A DNA stretch of 64,000 nucleotides, taken from Leisingera sp. ANG-M1 (GTDB taxonomy: Bacteria; Pseudomonadota; Alphaproteobacteria; Rhodobacterales; Rhodobacteraceae). The notes under the pieces are model-generated. The model was not told where the DNA came from, did not search any database, and was given only the letters and a program-made list of their open reading frames with translations. The stretch spans positions 1 through 64,000 of the forward strand of contig NZ_JWLC01000008.1 in the NCBI RefSeq assembly GCF_000813745.1. The letters are read 5' to 3'. Position numbers and translations under genes: made by a program. Of the stretch, positions 1 to 8,978 are shown in pieces; the stretch's first letter is position 1, and every line of letters begins with the position of its first letter.

Positions 1-56
1 TGAGCCTCCCCAACTGAACTGGTCCACCGCTATGTTTAGGAAACGGAGGACCGAGA

Positions 57-335
57 ATGGCAAACAAGCGACCCAAGCCAGAAGAGATTGTCTCGAAGTT
101 ACGGCAGGTTGAAGTTCTGATGGGTCAAGGAATGTCCCGCCTTGATGCGATCAGACAGATCGGCGTTGTTGAACAGACCTACTATCGCTGGCGCAAACAG
201 TATGGCGGAATGGGCGTAGATCAATTGAAGGAACTGAAGCGGCTGCAGAAGGAAAACGAGCAACTGAGAAGAGCTGTATCTGATCTGACTTTGGATAAAT
301 TGATCCTGAAGGAAGCTGCTCGGGGAAACTTCTAA
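57..335 (+). CDS. IS3-family transposase OrfA (HTH subunit)
   Basis: This 92-residue protein is the DNA-binding half of an IS3 transposase. A helix-turn-helix lies at roughly residues 8-50 (RPKPEEIV, then [12 protein letters not shown]), followed by a leucine-zipper-like helix near residues 55-85. It ends at TAA 333-335. The heptamer G-GGA-AAC at 323-329 fits the X-XXY-YYZ slippery pattern for a -1 frameshift, which would join OrfA to the downstream frame and give the full transposase. Alone, OrfA usually acts as a repressor of transposition in this family. Confidence 0.93.
   Translation: MANKRPKPEEIVSKLRQVEVLMGQGMSRLDAIRQIGVVEQTYYRWRKQYGGMGVDQLKELKRLQKENEQLRRAVSDLTLDKLILKEAARGNF
323..329 (+). 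promoter_or_regulatory. Programmed -1 frameshift heptamer
   Basis: G GGA AAC in the OrfA frame matches X XXY YYZ exactly. Slipping back one base gives GGG AAA CTT CTA, which continues straight into the OrfB frame. This is ten bases before the OrfA stop, as expected for IS3 elements. Confidence 0.75.
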
Positions 336-1183
336 GCCCCGTTCGCCGTCGCGCTTGCATCGATCACGTTCGAAGCCAATTCAAGGTATCGGAACGCAGG
401 GCCTGTCGGGTTCTTGGGCAGCATCGCTCCACACAAAGGCATATCCCGAAAGGCCCTGCAGATGAGGATCGTTTGGTTGCCGATATGATCGAACTGGCCA
501 GACAGTTTGGCCGCTACGGCTATCGTCGGATCGCTGCTTTGCTCAGAGAGGCAGATTGGTCGGTCAGTGATGGCCGTATCGAACGGCTCTGGCGGCGAGA
601 GGGGCTGAAGGTTCCAGCAAAACAACCGAAGAAAGGGCGGCTCTGGCTGAATGACGGATCATGTGTTCGGTTGAGGCCCGAGTATCGGAACCATGTCTGG
701 AGCTACGACTTCGTGCATTGTCGGACAGATGACGGAAAGGTCTTCCGGACGCTGAACATCATTGATGAGCACAGCCGAGAATGTCTGGCGATCAAGGTGA
801 AGCGCAAGCTGAACTCGACAGACGTGATTGATGTTTTGACAGACCTGTTCATCCTGCGTGGCTCGCCTACTTTCATCCGGTCGGATAACGGCCCTGAGTT
901 CGTTGCGCAGGCAGTCCGGGACTGGATCGCCGCCGTCGGAGCGAAGACCGCCTACATCGAGCCAGGATCACCCTGGGAAAACGGATATTGCGAAAGCTTC
1001 AACGGGCGGATGCGAGATGAACTGCTCAATGGTGAAATCTTCTACAGCCTGCGCGAAGCACAGATCCTGATCGAACAATGGAGAAAGCACTACAACACAA
1101 AGAGACCCCACAGTGCGTTGGGCTATCGCCCACCAGCCCCGGAAACCATCATACCAATGGAACACAGGCCAATCATGCACTAA
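326..1183 (+). CDS. IS3-family transposase OrfB (DDE catalytic part)
   Basis: This frame is -1 relative to OrfA and is open from the slippery site near 323-329 to the stop at 1183. The first ATG in it is at 473, but the conserved OrfB N-terminus ([16 protein letters not shown], then [14 protein letters not shown]) lies upstream of that, so translation by frameshift is expected. The rve-type integrase core carries the DDE residues: D in [10 protein letters not shown] in RSDNGPEF, and E in [17 protein letters not shown]. It looks intact and could be active. Confidence 0.92.
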   Translation, partial: KLLSPVRRRACIDHVRSQFKVSERRACRVLGQHRSTQRHIPKGPADEDRLVADMIELARQFGRYGYRRIAALLREADWSVSDGRIERLWRREGLKVPAKQPKKGRLWLNDGSCVRLRPEYRNHVWSYDFVHCRTDDGKVFRTLNIIDEHSRECLAIKVKRKLNSTDVIDVLTDLFILRGSPTFIRSDNGPEFVAQAVRDWIAAVGAKTAYIEPGSPWENGYCESFNGRMRDELLNGEIFYSLREAQILIEQWRKHYNTKRPHSALGYRPPAPETIIPMEHRPIMH

Positions 1184-1217
1184 CAATCAATTTGGACCAG
1201 TCAGATGAGGCTGCTCA

Positions 1218-1688
1218 ATGAATATTGCCTGTGTCCTCGGCGATCTCGGAGAACTAGAGCAGAATTCGAAGAGACTCTGGGAGGCTATGGACGCGTACGA
1301 AGCCGTACTTGCTCTCCGCACGATAAAAAATAACCCAGAAGGTTGGGCGGCAACCCATGCAAATATCGCGATTTGTTGCCGTAGTCTTGCACGATTGACG
1401 GGCGATAGCACACTGTTCGATCGAGCTGAGGCTTCTTACGAAAAGGCGCTCCAGGTCAGAGCTCCGGGAAATGCAGCGTATGATTGGGCGAATACTATCG
1501 GCGGGCTTGGAGAACTGGCGCTAGATCGCTTCGCACTTGATCCTGACCCGGCACTACTGGAAGTAGCTGAAAAGCGTCTGGCTGATGCGAAGTCAATCAT
1601 GTCAAAATCAGATGAAGTTCTAAACAGCCGGATCGACGATCTACTTGAAAAGACCAATGAGATGCGAAAACAAGGCGGCATTGTGTGA
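1218..1688 (+). pseudogene. TPR-like protein, 5' end removed by the IS
   Basis: About 156 residues of a helical-repeat protein remain. Two TPR-like units are visible, around RLWEAMDAYEAVLALRTIKN and LFDRAEASYEKALQVRAPGN, with a helical tail. The ATG at 1218 follows the IS terminus directly, has no ribosome binding site, and is probably a chance codon within the interrupted reading frame. Any expression would come from the IS or from read-through. The original function cannot be inferred, but many proteins with this repeat style are cytoplasmic scaffolds. The gene's own 5' end lies outside the window. Confidence 0.65.
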
Positions 1689-2408
1689 AAGCAGTTCCAA
1701 GTTTGAAACTCTGTTTTCTAGCATTGGGGCTGTCTAGGGATTTGATTTTTAAGAAAGAATTTCATTCTGGGAAGCGGGCGAAATTTTTTTGAGCTAGGTC
1801 CAAGTTCGGGAACGCGATTTCAGGAGCCTGCCCGTCACCGCGGCTAGGTTATAATCCTATTTTACAGGGCTTTCAGGGGTGTTTGAAAGTTTGCAACGGG
1901 AGGTGTCCTGATTTTCCCTTCAGGCGCCATACCGGCCATTTTGCCGGGTATTGAAGGACAAACGCGCCGAGCCTCATTCCAGGTTCAAACCTTTCTGAAA
2001 GCCCCATTCTATATGGCCTCATCCGGGTTCTTCCGGCTTCATCCGGGTTCTTCCGGTACTGCAATATCAAGTGTCTCCTAACATCGTTTTTGATTTTTTC
2101 CTGATTTTCAGAGCTTTTCTGGGGGTGTTTTCCCCTCTCTGGAACGGGCCTTGGGGCGGCAGAGGTCTTTAAACGCCCTTTGAACGGAATTTGAACTAGC
2201 GGTGGCATCAATCGGTACAGACCACCAAAGGCGAAAATTCCGCTTCACTGCCGGGGACGTAGCCTCCAGCCTGCAGACGTCGGAGGCCAAACCAAAAGTG
2301 CTGTTTCGGTAATTCGGCAGGTGAAACAGGCGGGTTTTCCTGTCCGGGGTCAAGCTGGTGCGCAATTGAGCCATTGACGCGCCGGGGACGCCGGAACAGT
2401 GTCAAGGC
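1689..2408. other. 720-bp region without a recognisable gene
   Basis: No open frame on either strand here resembles a protein. Base composition is lower in GC than the neighbouring glnE and includes T-rich runs near 1740-1800 and 2085-2135. A perfect direct repeat of ATCCGGGTTCTTCCGG occurs at 2021-2036 and 2041-2056, spaced 20 bases. The glnE promoter should lie at the right edge. The stretch may be degraded accessory DNA next to the insertion sequence. Confidence 0.6.
2021..2056 (+). repeat. Tandem 20-bp direct repeat
   Basis: Two copies of ATCCGGGTTCTTCCGG are separated by CTTC, giving a 20-base period. There is no open frame here, so it is not a coding repeat. Confidence 0.8.
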
Positions 2409-5207
2409 ATGAGCACTGCACTGAAAATTTCCCGTATTCCCCGGCCCTTCGACCCTGAACTCGGCGCCGAGGCGCGTGACCTGGTTCCGGCGCTTTCCGG
2501 GGATCTGGCGAACCTCGTAGCGGGGGCCTGCGGTTCGAGCCCGTATCTTAAGGAATTGACGGCACGTGAGTCGGCTTGGCTGCCGGAGGCGCTGCAGGAT
2601 CCCGCAGCGGCACTGGAGGCGGTCTTTGACAACTGCCGGGCGCTGGGGGGGGGGCAGCTGAAACCGGGGCTGCGCCAGGCCAAGCGGCGGATAGCGCTGC
2701 TGACAGCGCTTTGCGATCTGTCCGGGGGCTGGAGCCTGGAACAGGTGACCGGGGCGCTCACCGATTTCGGGGCGCTCTGCGCCGATGTGGCTATAAAGGC
2801 GGAAATTGCCGCTCTGATCCGCCGAAAGAAGCTGCCCGGGCTGACAGAGAATGACGCAGAGACGGCGGGCGGTTTAACCGTTCTGGCGATGGGCAAGATG
2901 GGCGCGCATGAGCTGAACTACAGCTCGGACATCGACCTGATCTGCCTGTTTGATGAAACCCGGTTCGATCCGGATGATTTCTATGAGGCGCGCCAGGGCA
3001 TGGTGCGGGCCACCAAGAACATGAGTGCTGCGCTCAGCGACCGCACTGGCGATGGCTATGTGTTCCGCACCGATTTGCGGCTGCGGCCCGATCCGGCGGT
3101 GACGCCGGTGTGCCTGGCGATGGAAGCGGCAGAGCGCTACTACGAAAGCCTGGGCCGCACTTGGGAGCGGGCTGCCTATATCAAGGCGCGCCCCTGTGCC
3201 GGCGACATCGCGGCGGGGGAGCGGTTCCTGAAAACCCTGCGCCCCTTTGTCTGGCGGCGGCATCTGGATTTTGCCGCCATTCAGGACGCCCACGACATCC
3301 GCTTGCGGATCCGCGAGAACAAGGGCACCGGTGGTGCGCTGTCTGTGCCCGGACATGACATGAAGCTGGGCCGCGGCGGCATCCGCGAGATTGAGTTCTT
3401 TACCCAGACCCGGCAGCTGATCGCCGGCGGGCGCGACGAGAGCCTGCGCCTGCGGGGCACGGTAGAGGGGCTGGCAGCGCTGGCAGAGAAAGGCTGGGTG
3501 CCGCAAGAGGCCGCAGAGCAGCTGAGCACCCATTACCGCGCCCACCGCGAGGTGGAGCACCGCATTCAGATGGTGCATGACGCCCAGACCCACCGGATGC
3601 CGAAATCCGAGGACGGCATTGCCCGGGTGGCCTGCCTGATGGACCGGGACCCGGATCAGCTGCTGGCTGGGATCAGGGCCCGCCTGGAAGAAGTGCATGA
3701 GCTGACCGAGGGCTTCTTTGCGCCGGGCGGCGGGCCTGCGCCGATACCGGATGACACGGCCGAACTGGACGGCGCCATCATTGCCCGCTGGCCAACTTAT
3801 CCTGCGCTGCGTTCAAACCGCGGCGCGCAGATCTTCGAACGGCTGAAGCCCGAGCTGCTTGCCCGCGTTGCCAAAACCGCCAAGCCGGCTGAAACGCTGG
3901 TGGCGCTGGACGGCTTCCTTGCGGGCCTGCCGGGCGGGGTGCAGCTGTTTTCCCTGTTTGGTGCTAATCCACATCTGATTGACCTGCTTGTCGACATCGC
4001 CGGCACCTCGCAGGAGCTGGCCAGCTTTCTGTCGCGCAACTCGGCTGTGTTTGATGCGGTGATCGGCGGGTCGTTCTTTGACGATTGGCCAAGCCGGGCG
4101 CGGCTGCTTGCCGATCTGAAGCACCGGCTGGCGCAGGAGAGTGACTATGAGGCCCGGCTCGATACCGCCCGCCGCTGGTGCAAGGAGTGGCACTTCCGTG
4201 TCGGCGTGCACCACTTGCGTGGGCTGATCGACGGGCACCAGGCGGGGGCGCAATACGCAGAATTGGCCGAGGTGGTGATTGCCTGCCTTTCGCCCGAGGT
4301 GGTGGCGCAGTTTGCCCGCAAGCACGGGCCGCCGCCGGGCCGCGGCGCGGCAGTGCTGGCGATGGGATCGCTGGGAGCCGGGCAGATCAACTCGCAATCC
4401 GACCTGGATGTGATCGTGATCTACGATCCCGGCGACGCCGAAATGTCCGAGGGCAAGCGGCCGCTTGCCACGCGGCCCTATTTCGCCCGCCTGACCCAGG
4501 CCTTTGTCACCGCGCTTTCGGCACCGATGGCGCAGGGACGGCTGTATGAGGTCGACATGCGCCTGCGCCCCTCGGGTACACAAGGCCCGGTGGCCGTCAG
4601 CCTCAAGGGCTTCACCCAGTACCAGCAGAACGAGGCCTGGGTTTGGGAGCATCTGGCGCTGACCCGCGCCCGGGTGGTTGCCGGCGAGGCCTCTTTGGCT
4701 GCTGAAATCGAAGACTTCCGCGCCGGTTTCCTGCGCCAGCCGCGGGAGCGGGCCAAGGTGCTGGCGGAGGTTGCGGAAATGCGGGCACGGCTGTCGGCGG
4801 CCAAGGCGCCCTCCGGTGTTTGGGATGCCAAAAACGGGCCTGGCCGGATGATGGACATCGAGCTGATTTCGCAGGCTGGCGCGCTGACGTCCGGTTCGGT
4901 TGCCCGTGATGTGGCTGCAGGTCTGCGCGGCGCTGTCGCTGCCGGATGGCTGAGTGACGCTGACGCAGAATACCTGCAGGCCAGTTACCGCTTATTCTGG
5001 TCCGTGCAAAGCGCAGCGCGGCTGCTCTCCGGCAAGGCCATCGAGGCGGACAGGATCGGGGAGGGCGGGGCGCAGTTCCTCTGCCGCACCACCGGATATG
5101 CCCGGCTGGACGCGCTGGAGCAGGAGCTGCAGGCCCGCTACACACGCTGCGCTGCGATCATTGCAGAGGCCTTGGAAAGGGATAAGGCGGATGAAGGGCA
5201 GCACTGA
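2409..5207 (+). CDS. glnE: Bifunctional glutamine synthetase adenylyltransferase/adenylyl-removing enzyme
   Basis: GlnE adds AMP to and removes it from glutamine synthetase in response to PII and glutamine, and so tunes nitrogen assimilation. The 932-residue length is normal for the family. Two nucleotidyltransferase domains are visible. The first, with MGKMGAHELNYSSDIDL near residue 160, is the deadenylylase half. The second, with MGSLGAGQINSQSDLDV near residue 650, is the adenylylase half. Both keep the metal-binding DxD pattern, and helical linker and regulatory segments fill the rest. The ATG at 2409 precedes a conserved N-terminus. The gene overlaps the following small gene by 17 bases, which suggests coupled translation. 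Confidence 0.97.
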   Translation: MSTALKISRIPRPFDPELGAEARDLVPALSGDLANLVAGACGSSPYLKELTARESAWLPEALQDPAAALEAVFDNCRALGGGQLKPGLRQAKRRIALLTALCDLSGGWSLEQVTGALTDFGALCADVAIKAEIAALIRRKKLPGLTENDAETAGGLTVLAMGKMGAHELNYSSDIDLICLFDETRFDPDDFYEARQGMVRATKNMSAALSDRTGDGYVFRTDLRLRPDPAVTPVCLAMEAAERYYESLGRTWERAAYIKARPCAGDIAAGERFLKTLRPFVWRRHLDFAAIQDAHDIRLRIRENKGTGGALSVPGHDMKLGRGGIREIEFFTQTRQLIAGGRDESLRLRGTVEGLAALAEKGWVPQEAAEQLSTHYRAHREVEHRIQMVHDAQTHRMPKSEDGIARVACLMDRDPDQLLAGIRARLEEVHELTEGFFAPGGGPAPIPDDTAELDGAIIARWPTYPALRSNRGAQIFERLKPELLARVAKTAKPAETLVALDGFLAGLPGGVQLFSLFGANPHLIDLLVDIAGTSQELASFLSRNSAVFDAVIGGSFFDDWPSRARLLADLKHRLAQESDYEARLDTARRWCKEWHFRVGVHHLRGLIDGHQAGAQYAELAEVVIACLSPEVVAQFARKHGPPPGRGAAVLAMGSLGAGQINSQSDLDVIVIYDPGDAEMSEGKRPLATRPYFARLTQAFVTALSAPMAQGRLYEVDMRLRPSGTQGPVAVSLKGFTQYQQNEAWVWEHLALTRARVVAGEASLAAEIEDFRAGFLRQPRERAKVLAEVAEMRARLSAAKAPSGVWDAKNGPGRMMDIELISQAGALTSGSVARDVAAGLRGAVAAGWLSDADAEYLQASYRLFWSVQSAARLLSGKAIEADRIGEGGAQFLCRTTGYARLDALEQELQARYTRCAAIIAEALERDKADEGQH

Positions 5208-5460
5208 ACAGGACCCGCGCGGTCTGATCTATGAATCCTACCGGATCGAGGGCATTACCGATGCGCAATGCCGCAGCATCTTCTTTGACTGGGCACTTGG
5301 CATGGACGCGGCGCGCGACAGCCGCGCCGATATCCAGGCGCTCTTGGAGATGTACGGCAACGACCAGCCGGAACACCCGATGACTGCGGTGCTGCGCGAC
5401 GGTCTGCAAGGCGCGGAAAAACCGCGCCGCCGCGGCGGCTGGCGCTCGCGCGACCGCTGA
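5191..5460 (+). CDS. Small hypothetical protein coupled to glnE
   Basis: This 89-residue acidic protein has a basic RRRGGWRSRDR tail. The ATG at 5191 lies inside the glnE end, and a purine-rich GGATAAGGCGG just upstream serves as a binding site. The body (GLIYESYRIEGITDAQCRSIFFDW, in two helices) has no membrane segment or known motif. Genes of this size after glnE seem common in Rhodobacteraceae, but I cannot name a family. The overlap suggests it is expressed together with glnE. Confidence 0.75.
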   Translation: MKGSTEQDPRGLIYESYRIEGITDAQCRSIFFDWALGMDAARDSRADIQALLEMYGNDQPEHPMTAVLRDGLQGAEKPRRRGGWRSRDR

Positions 5461-5634
5461 CAGACCGAGGTGAATGGCCGGGGCAAAAGTTACCCGGCCA
5501 TAAACATTCGTTAATTTTTCGCTAAATTGGACTGAAATTGTCCCATTTCCGCCCCGATTGAGCGGCACCTTGCCCTTGACCCAGACGCCGGGCACTCACC
5601 GGCGAGCGGTTGAAGAATGGTAAGGAGCAGCCCA

Positions 5635-6303
5635 ATGAAGATCTTCCGCAGCCTCGCACTTGTCTCTCTTGGATTGATGGTTTCCGCCTGTGCCTCGGTC
5701 GACGTGCCGTCGCGCAACTTGCCGTTCGAAGCGACACCCGATGCGGCAGTGAGCGTGCCGGAGGGCTATGAAACCCTGCCGCAGATCGACCCGCTGCCTG
5801 CGCTGCGGGTCAGCAGCGTCACCGTTTCGGTGCCGCGCAGCCTGACGGTCTCCGAGGCCAACAGCTATCTGCCCAAGGGCGACATCGTCTGGCGCGAGGA
5901 TCCCTTTGGCGACCGCTACACCCAGGTGCAGGCCATCGTTCAGCGCGCCATGGAGGCCGGCAGCACCGGGCTGGAAGGTCCGATTGATGCGGCGCTGAAC
6001 GTTGAGGTGCAGCGGTTCCACGCGCTGACCCAAAAGGCCCGCTACACCACCGGCGGCATTCACGCCATTACCTTCAAGATGCGGCTGACCGATCTGGCCA
6101 CCGGCGCGCTCTTGCGCCCGGAAAAGGTGGTCGAGGCTGATCTCAAGGCCTTTGGCGGTGCCCGCGCTCTGGAAGCGATGTCGCGCGGCCAGACCCAGAA
6201 GGTGCGCATCACCGGCCATCTGGCCAATGTGATCCGCCAGGAGCTGACCAAGCCCGGCAGCTACCAGAACCCCCGCCTGGGCTTGCTGCAGGCGTTCCAG
6301 TAA
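5635..6303 (+). CDS. Putative outer-membrane lipoprotein of unknown function
   Basis: The 222-residue product starts MKIFRSLALVSLGLMVSACAS, a type II signal peptide with lipobox VSAC, so the mature N-terminal cysteine should be lipidated. A clear Shine-Dalgarno TAAGGAG at 5621-5627 points to the ATG at 5635 rather than the ATG at 5617. The mature part is mixed alpha/beta, with no motif I can assign (RVSSVTVSVPRSLTVSEAN, then AINVEV-like strands). A near-CtrA box (TTAA-N7-CTAA) lies at 5511-5525. Monocistronic placement is likely. Confidence 0.8.
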   Translation: MKIFRSLALVSLGLMVSACASVDVPSRNLPFEATPDAAVSVPEGYETLPQIDPLPALRVSSVTVSVPRSLTVSEANSYLPKGDIVWREDPFGDRYTQVQAIVQRAMEAGSTGLEGPIDAALNVEVQRFHALTQKARYTTGGIHAITFKMRLTDLATGALLRPEKVVEADLKAFGGARALEAMSRGQTQKVRITGHLANVIRQELTKPGSYQNPRLGLLQAFQ

Positions 6304-6386
6304 CCGGGCGGGCCGCGGAAAACTTCTTGCCAAGAGGGGCCAGGCGGCCCCTTTCCCTGTTGCGGGCTTAAGGATAAGAGGAGGCC

Positions 6387-7601
6387 ATGACAGCCTCCCC
6401 TGAAGCGCCGCAGCGCCCCCGCGTGAAAATGAAGCCCAAGTCGAACGCCCGCGCCATCCGGCACGGGTTTCCTTGGGTCTATGCCAACGAACTGGTCACC
6501 GACCGCCGCACCCGCAAGCTGGCGCCGGGCACACTGGCCGTGCTGGAGGACGAAGCGCAGCGGCCCCTGGGGCTGGTCTCGGTCAACCCGGACAGCAAGA
6601 TTATCGCCCGGATGCTCGATCGCGACCCGGAGGCGGAGATTGACCAGGCCTGGTTCGCGGCCCGCCTGTCACGCGCGCAGGAGATGCGCGAGCGGCTGTA
6701 TGATGCGCCGTTCTACCGTCTTGTTCATGCGGAATCCGACGGGCTGCCCGGCGTGGTGATCGACCGTTTCGGCGCTGCCTGCGTGGTGCAGCCCAACGCC
6801 GCCTGGGCCGAGGCGCATCTGGACGCGCTGACGGCGGCGCTGGCGGATGTGACCGGCGCGGAGGTGATCCTGAAAAACGCCTCCGGCCGCACCCGCGGGC
6901 TGGAAGGCCTGGATGACGTGAACAAGACCCTGCTGGGCGAGGCGCCTTCGGCACCGGTGCCTGTGCTGATGAACGGTGCCACCTATATGGCCGACCTCAC
7001 CGGCGGCCAGAAAACCGGCCTGTTCTTCGATCAGCGTGAAAACCACGCCTTTGCTGCCCGCCTGACGGCCCCTGGCGCCAAGGTGCTGGATGTTTTCTCC
7101 CACGTGGGCGGCTTCGGCCTGGCGATGCTGGCAGGCGGGGCAGGGGCCGCCGCCTGCGTTGACGGCTCTGCCGCGGCGCTGGAACTGGCCGCCCATGGCG
7201 CCGAGGCCAGCGGCTTCAAGGACAAGTTCACCGCCCGCCAGGGCGACGCCTTTGACGTGCTGGCCGCACTGAAGGAAGAAGGCGAAAGCTTCGATGTGGT
7301 GATCTGCGATCCGCCCGCCTTTGCGCCCTCCAAACAGGCGCTGGAGGCAGGTCTGCGCGCCTATGAACGCGTCGCCAAACTGGCAGCCCCTCTGGTCAAA
7401 CCCGGCGGCTACCTCGGCCTCTGTTCCTGCTCCCACGCGGCGGATCTGGCCAAATTCCGCAATGCCTCCGCCCGCGGCATCGGAAAATCGGGCCGCCGTG
7501 GCACGCTGATCCACACCGGATACGCAGGCCCCGACCACCCGCAGCTGCCCCAGCTTGCAGAAAGCGGCTACCTTAAGGCCGTGTTCTTCCGGCTGGACTG
7601 A
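6387..7601 (+). CDS. RlmI-like 23S rRNA (cytosine-C5) methyltransferase
   Basis: This 404-residue class I SAM-dependent methyltransferase has an N-terminal PUA domain (about residues 10-90) and a Rossmann methyltransferase domain. Visible motifs are TGQK-like GGQKTGLFFDQREN near 210, the SAM loop VLDVFSHVGGFGLAML near 235, CDPPAF near 307, and the catalytic-cysteine segment CSCSHA near 346. This set is typical of the RlmI/YccW family, which makes m5C in 23S rRNA. The exact target base is inferred from the family. An ATG at 6387 follows AAGAGGAGGCC, a strong binding site. It ends five bases before the PIN gene. Confidence 0.9.
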   Translation: MTASPEAPQRPRVKMKPKSNARAIRHGFPWVYANELVTDRRTRKLAPGTLAVLEDEAQRPLGLVSVNPDSKIIARMLDRDPEAEIDQAWFAARLSRAQEMRERLYDAPFYRLVHAESDGLPGVVIDRFGAACVVQPNAAWAEAHLDALTAALADVTGAEVILKNASGRTRGLEGLDDVNKTLLGEAPSAPVPVLMNGATYMADLTGGQKTGLFFDQRENHAFAARLTAPGAKVLDVFSHVGGFGLAMLAGGAGAAACVDGSAAALELAAHGAEASGFKDKFTARQGDAFDVLAALKEEGESFDVVICDPPAFAPSKQALEAGLRAYERVAKLAAPLVKPGGYLGLCSCSHAADLAKFRNASARGIGKSGRRGTLIHTGYAGPDHPQLPQLAESGYLKAVFFRLD

Positions 7602-7606
7602 CGCCA

Positions 7607-8149
7607 GTGAAGCTGCTTCTCGATACCTGCGTCCTTTACCCGACAGTTATGCGCGAGATGCTGCTGGGTGCGGCAGGGCTCGGGCATTTCACTCCGCTCT
7701 GGTCGGCGCGCATTATCGGGGAATGGGAGCGTGCGGCCCTGAAACTCGGCCCTGAAGGCGCCGCCCAGGCCAAGGCGGAAACCGCCTTGCTGCGCGCCCA
7801 GTGGCCGCAGTCCGAAGTGGCGCCGTCACCGGGCACCGAAGCCCGCCTCTGGCTGCCAGACAGCGCTGACATCCATGTCCTGGCCGCCGCCATTTCCGGC
7901 CACGCTGACGGGATCGTGACAGTCAACAACAAGGATTTCCCCCGCCACACCTTGGCCGAAGAAGGCCTGGAGCGCTTCGGCCCGGACGAGCTGCTTTACC
8001 GCTTCTGGCTGCAGGACGGTGCTGGCATGGAAACCCTCGGATCCCAAGTGCTGGCCGAGGCCAACCGCTTGTCCGGCGGCGGCTGGGAGATCCGCCCGCT
8101 TTTGAAAAAGGCCCGCCTGCCGCGTTTAGCGAAAGCTTTGTCCAGCTGA
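7607..8149 (+). CDS. PIN-domain protein, putative ribonuclease
   Basis: The 180-residue product starts at a GTG five bases after the methyltransferase stop. The PIN fold is shown by the N-terminal LLLDTCVLYPT (first acidic residue), a middle glutamate (IIGEWERA), and DSADIHVLAAAI and DGIVTVNNKDFP, which carry the C-terminal acidic cluster. PIN domains are Mg-dependent RNases. Many are VapC toxins, but no antitoxin gene is adjacent and the C-terminus is longer than in VapC. A role in RNA processing alongside the rRNA methyltransferase is possible but unproven. Confidence 0.8.
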   Translation: MKLLLDTCVLYPTVMREMLLGAAGLGHFTPLWSARIIGEWERAALKLGPEGAAQAKAETALLRAQWPQSEVAPSPGTEARLWLPDSADIHVLAAAISGHADGIVTVNNKDFPRHTLAEEGLERFGPDELLYRFWLQDGAGMETLGSQVLAEANRLSGGGWEIRPLLKKARLPRLAKALSS

Positions 8150-8170
8150 CATAAAGCCCTGCAGCTTTGC

Positions 8171-8223
8171 TGCTTTCCTCTTGCAGGAAATATCCCGGGG
8201 AGTTTGAGGGGCTGGCCCCTCAA
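8171..8223. terminator. Hairpin between convergent genes
   Basis: TTGAGGGGC at 8204-8212 pairs perfectly with GCCCCTCAA at 8215-8223 across a 2-base loop. It lies between the PIN gene (plus) and the M48 gene (minus). There is no strong T-run, so intrinsic termination is uncertain. The adjoining 8171-8200 carries one copy of a recurring motif (GCAAGAGGAAAG then ATATTTC on the minus strand). Confidence 0.5.
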
Positions 8224-8236
8224 GCCAAAAGCGCTC

Positions 8237-8923
8237 TCAGCCTTTGGCCCATTTGTCTTCCAGCCGTTCCAGCGCCTCGATCCGTTCTTCGGTCTTGGGG
8301 TGGCTCATCAGCCAGGCAGGTGCCATGCCGGCCCGTGCCTGGGTCAGATCCTCCAGCTTCAGAAACAAGCTCTTCTGCGGCGCCAGCCCGATCCCGGCCT
8401 TGGTCAGCAGCGCTGCGGCATACTCATCCGCCTCATATTCATCCCCGCGCGACAGCCGCGCCGCAATCAAATTGGTCAGCACGCCGGCAATCCACGGGCC
8501 AACAATGGGGATATAGCGGCCCAGAATCATCATCAGCGCGGTGCGCAGCGCGTTCTGGCCGGAGAAGTCGATCATCCGTTTCTTCGCGTGCCCCAGCGCC
8601 ACATGCCCCAGTTCATGGGCAATCACCGAGGCCATCTCCTCAGCGCTCACCTCGCCGTTCTGGTACTTGCGGTAAAAGCCGCGGGTGATGAAGATCCGCC
8701 CGTCGGGAGCAGCCAGCCCGTTGACCGGGTCGACCTCGTAGATATGCACTGGAATACGGGCGATGCTGAGCGCCGCCGCCAGCCGGTCGGTCAGCGCCTT
8801 CAACCGCGGGTCTGCCAGCTCGGTTGAGCGCTGGTCCAGCTCGCGATGCGTGCGCCAGACAGAAATCCGGTACATCACAAGGCCATAGGCGACGGCCAGC
8901 AGGATCGGCATGAGGCGCAGCAT
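8237..8923 (-). CDS. M48-family zinc metalloprotease
   Basis: This 228-residue peptidase has an N-terminal membrane anchor (residues 1-20, MLRLMPILLAVAYGLVMY). The catalytic zinc motif HELGH is at residues 103-107, with a further ligand glutamate in DEYEADEYAA. The short length resembles LoiP/YggG-type or Oma1-like enzymes more than HtpX, which has several membrane segments. It probably works at the periplasmic face in envelope protein quality control. It is convergent with the PIN gene. The N-terminus may be a signal anchor, as no lipobox is seen. Confidence 0.88.
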   Translation of the reverse strand: MLRLMPILLAVAYGLVMYRISVWRTHRELDQRSTELADPRLKALTDRLAAALSIARIPVHIYEVDPVNGLAAPDGRIFITRGFYRKYQNGEVSAEEMASVIAHELGHVALGHAKKRMIDFSGQNALRTALMMILGRYIPIVGPWIAGVLTNLIAARLSRGDEYEADEYAAALLTKAGIGLAPQKSLFLKLEDLTQARAGMAPAWLMSHPKTEERIEALERLEDKWAKG

Positions 8924-8978
8924 GGTTTAGATATGGGCGGGAACGGGCCGCAGCGCAAGCCTGCCCGTTCCCTGTCCT

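Larger units (their letters stand above)
1..1217 (+). mobile_element. IS3-family insertion sequence, complete or nearly so
   Basis: The element has the IS3 layout: two overlapping transposase frames flanked by imperfect terminal inverted repeats. The left end starts TGAGCCTCCCC at base 1. The right end, read on the minus strand from 1217, starts TGAGCAGCCTC, and both then reach CTGGTCCA. The 5' TGA is usual for the family. The left flank lies outside the window, so a target duplication cannot be tested. On the right it abuts a TPR-like coding remnant, which it appears to interrupt. The closest group is probably IS407-like, but this is inference from the OrfA style. Confidence 0.9.

Noticed and set aside
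7607-8149. VapC toxin of a toxin-antitoxin pair
   Set aside because: No small antitoxin gene lies upstream; the gene directly follows a methyltransferase gene.
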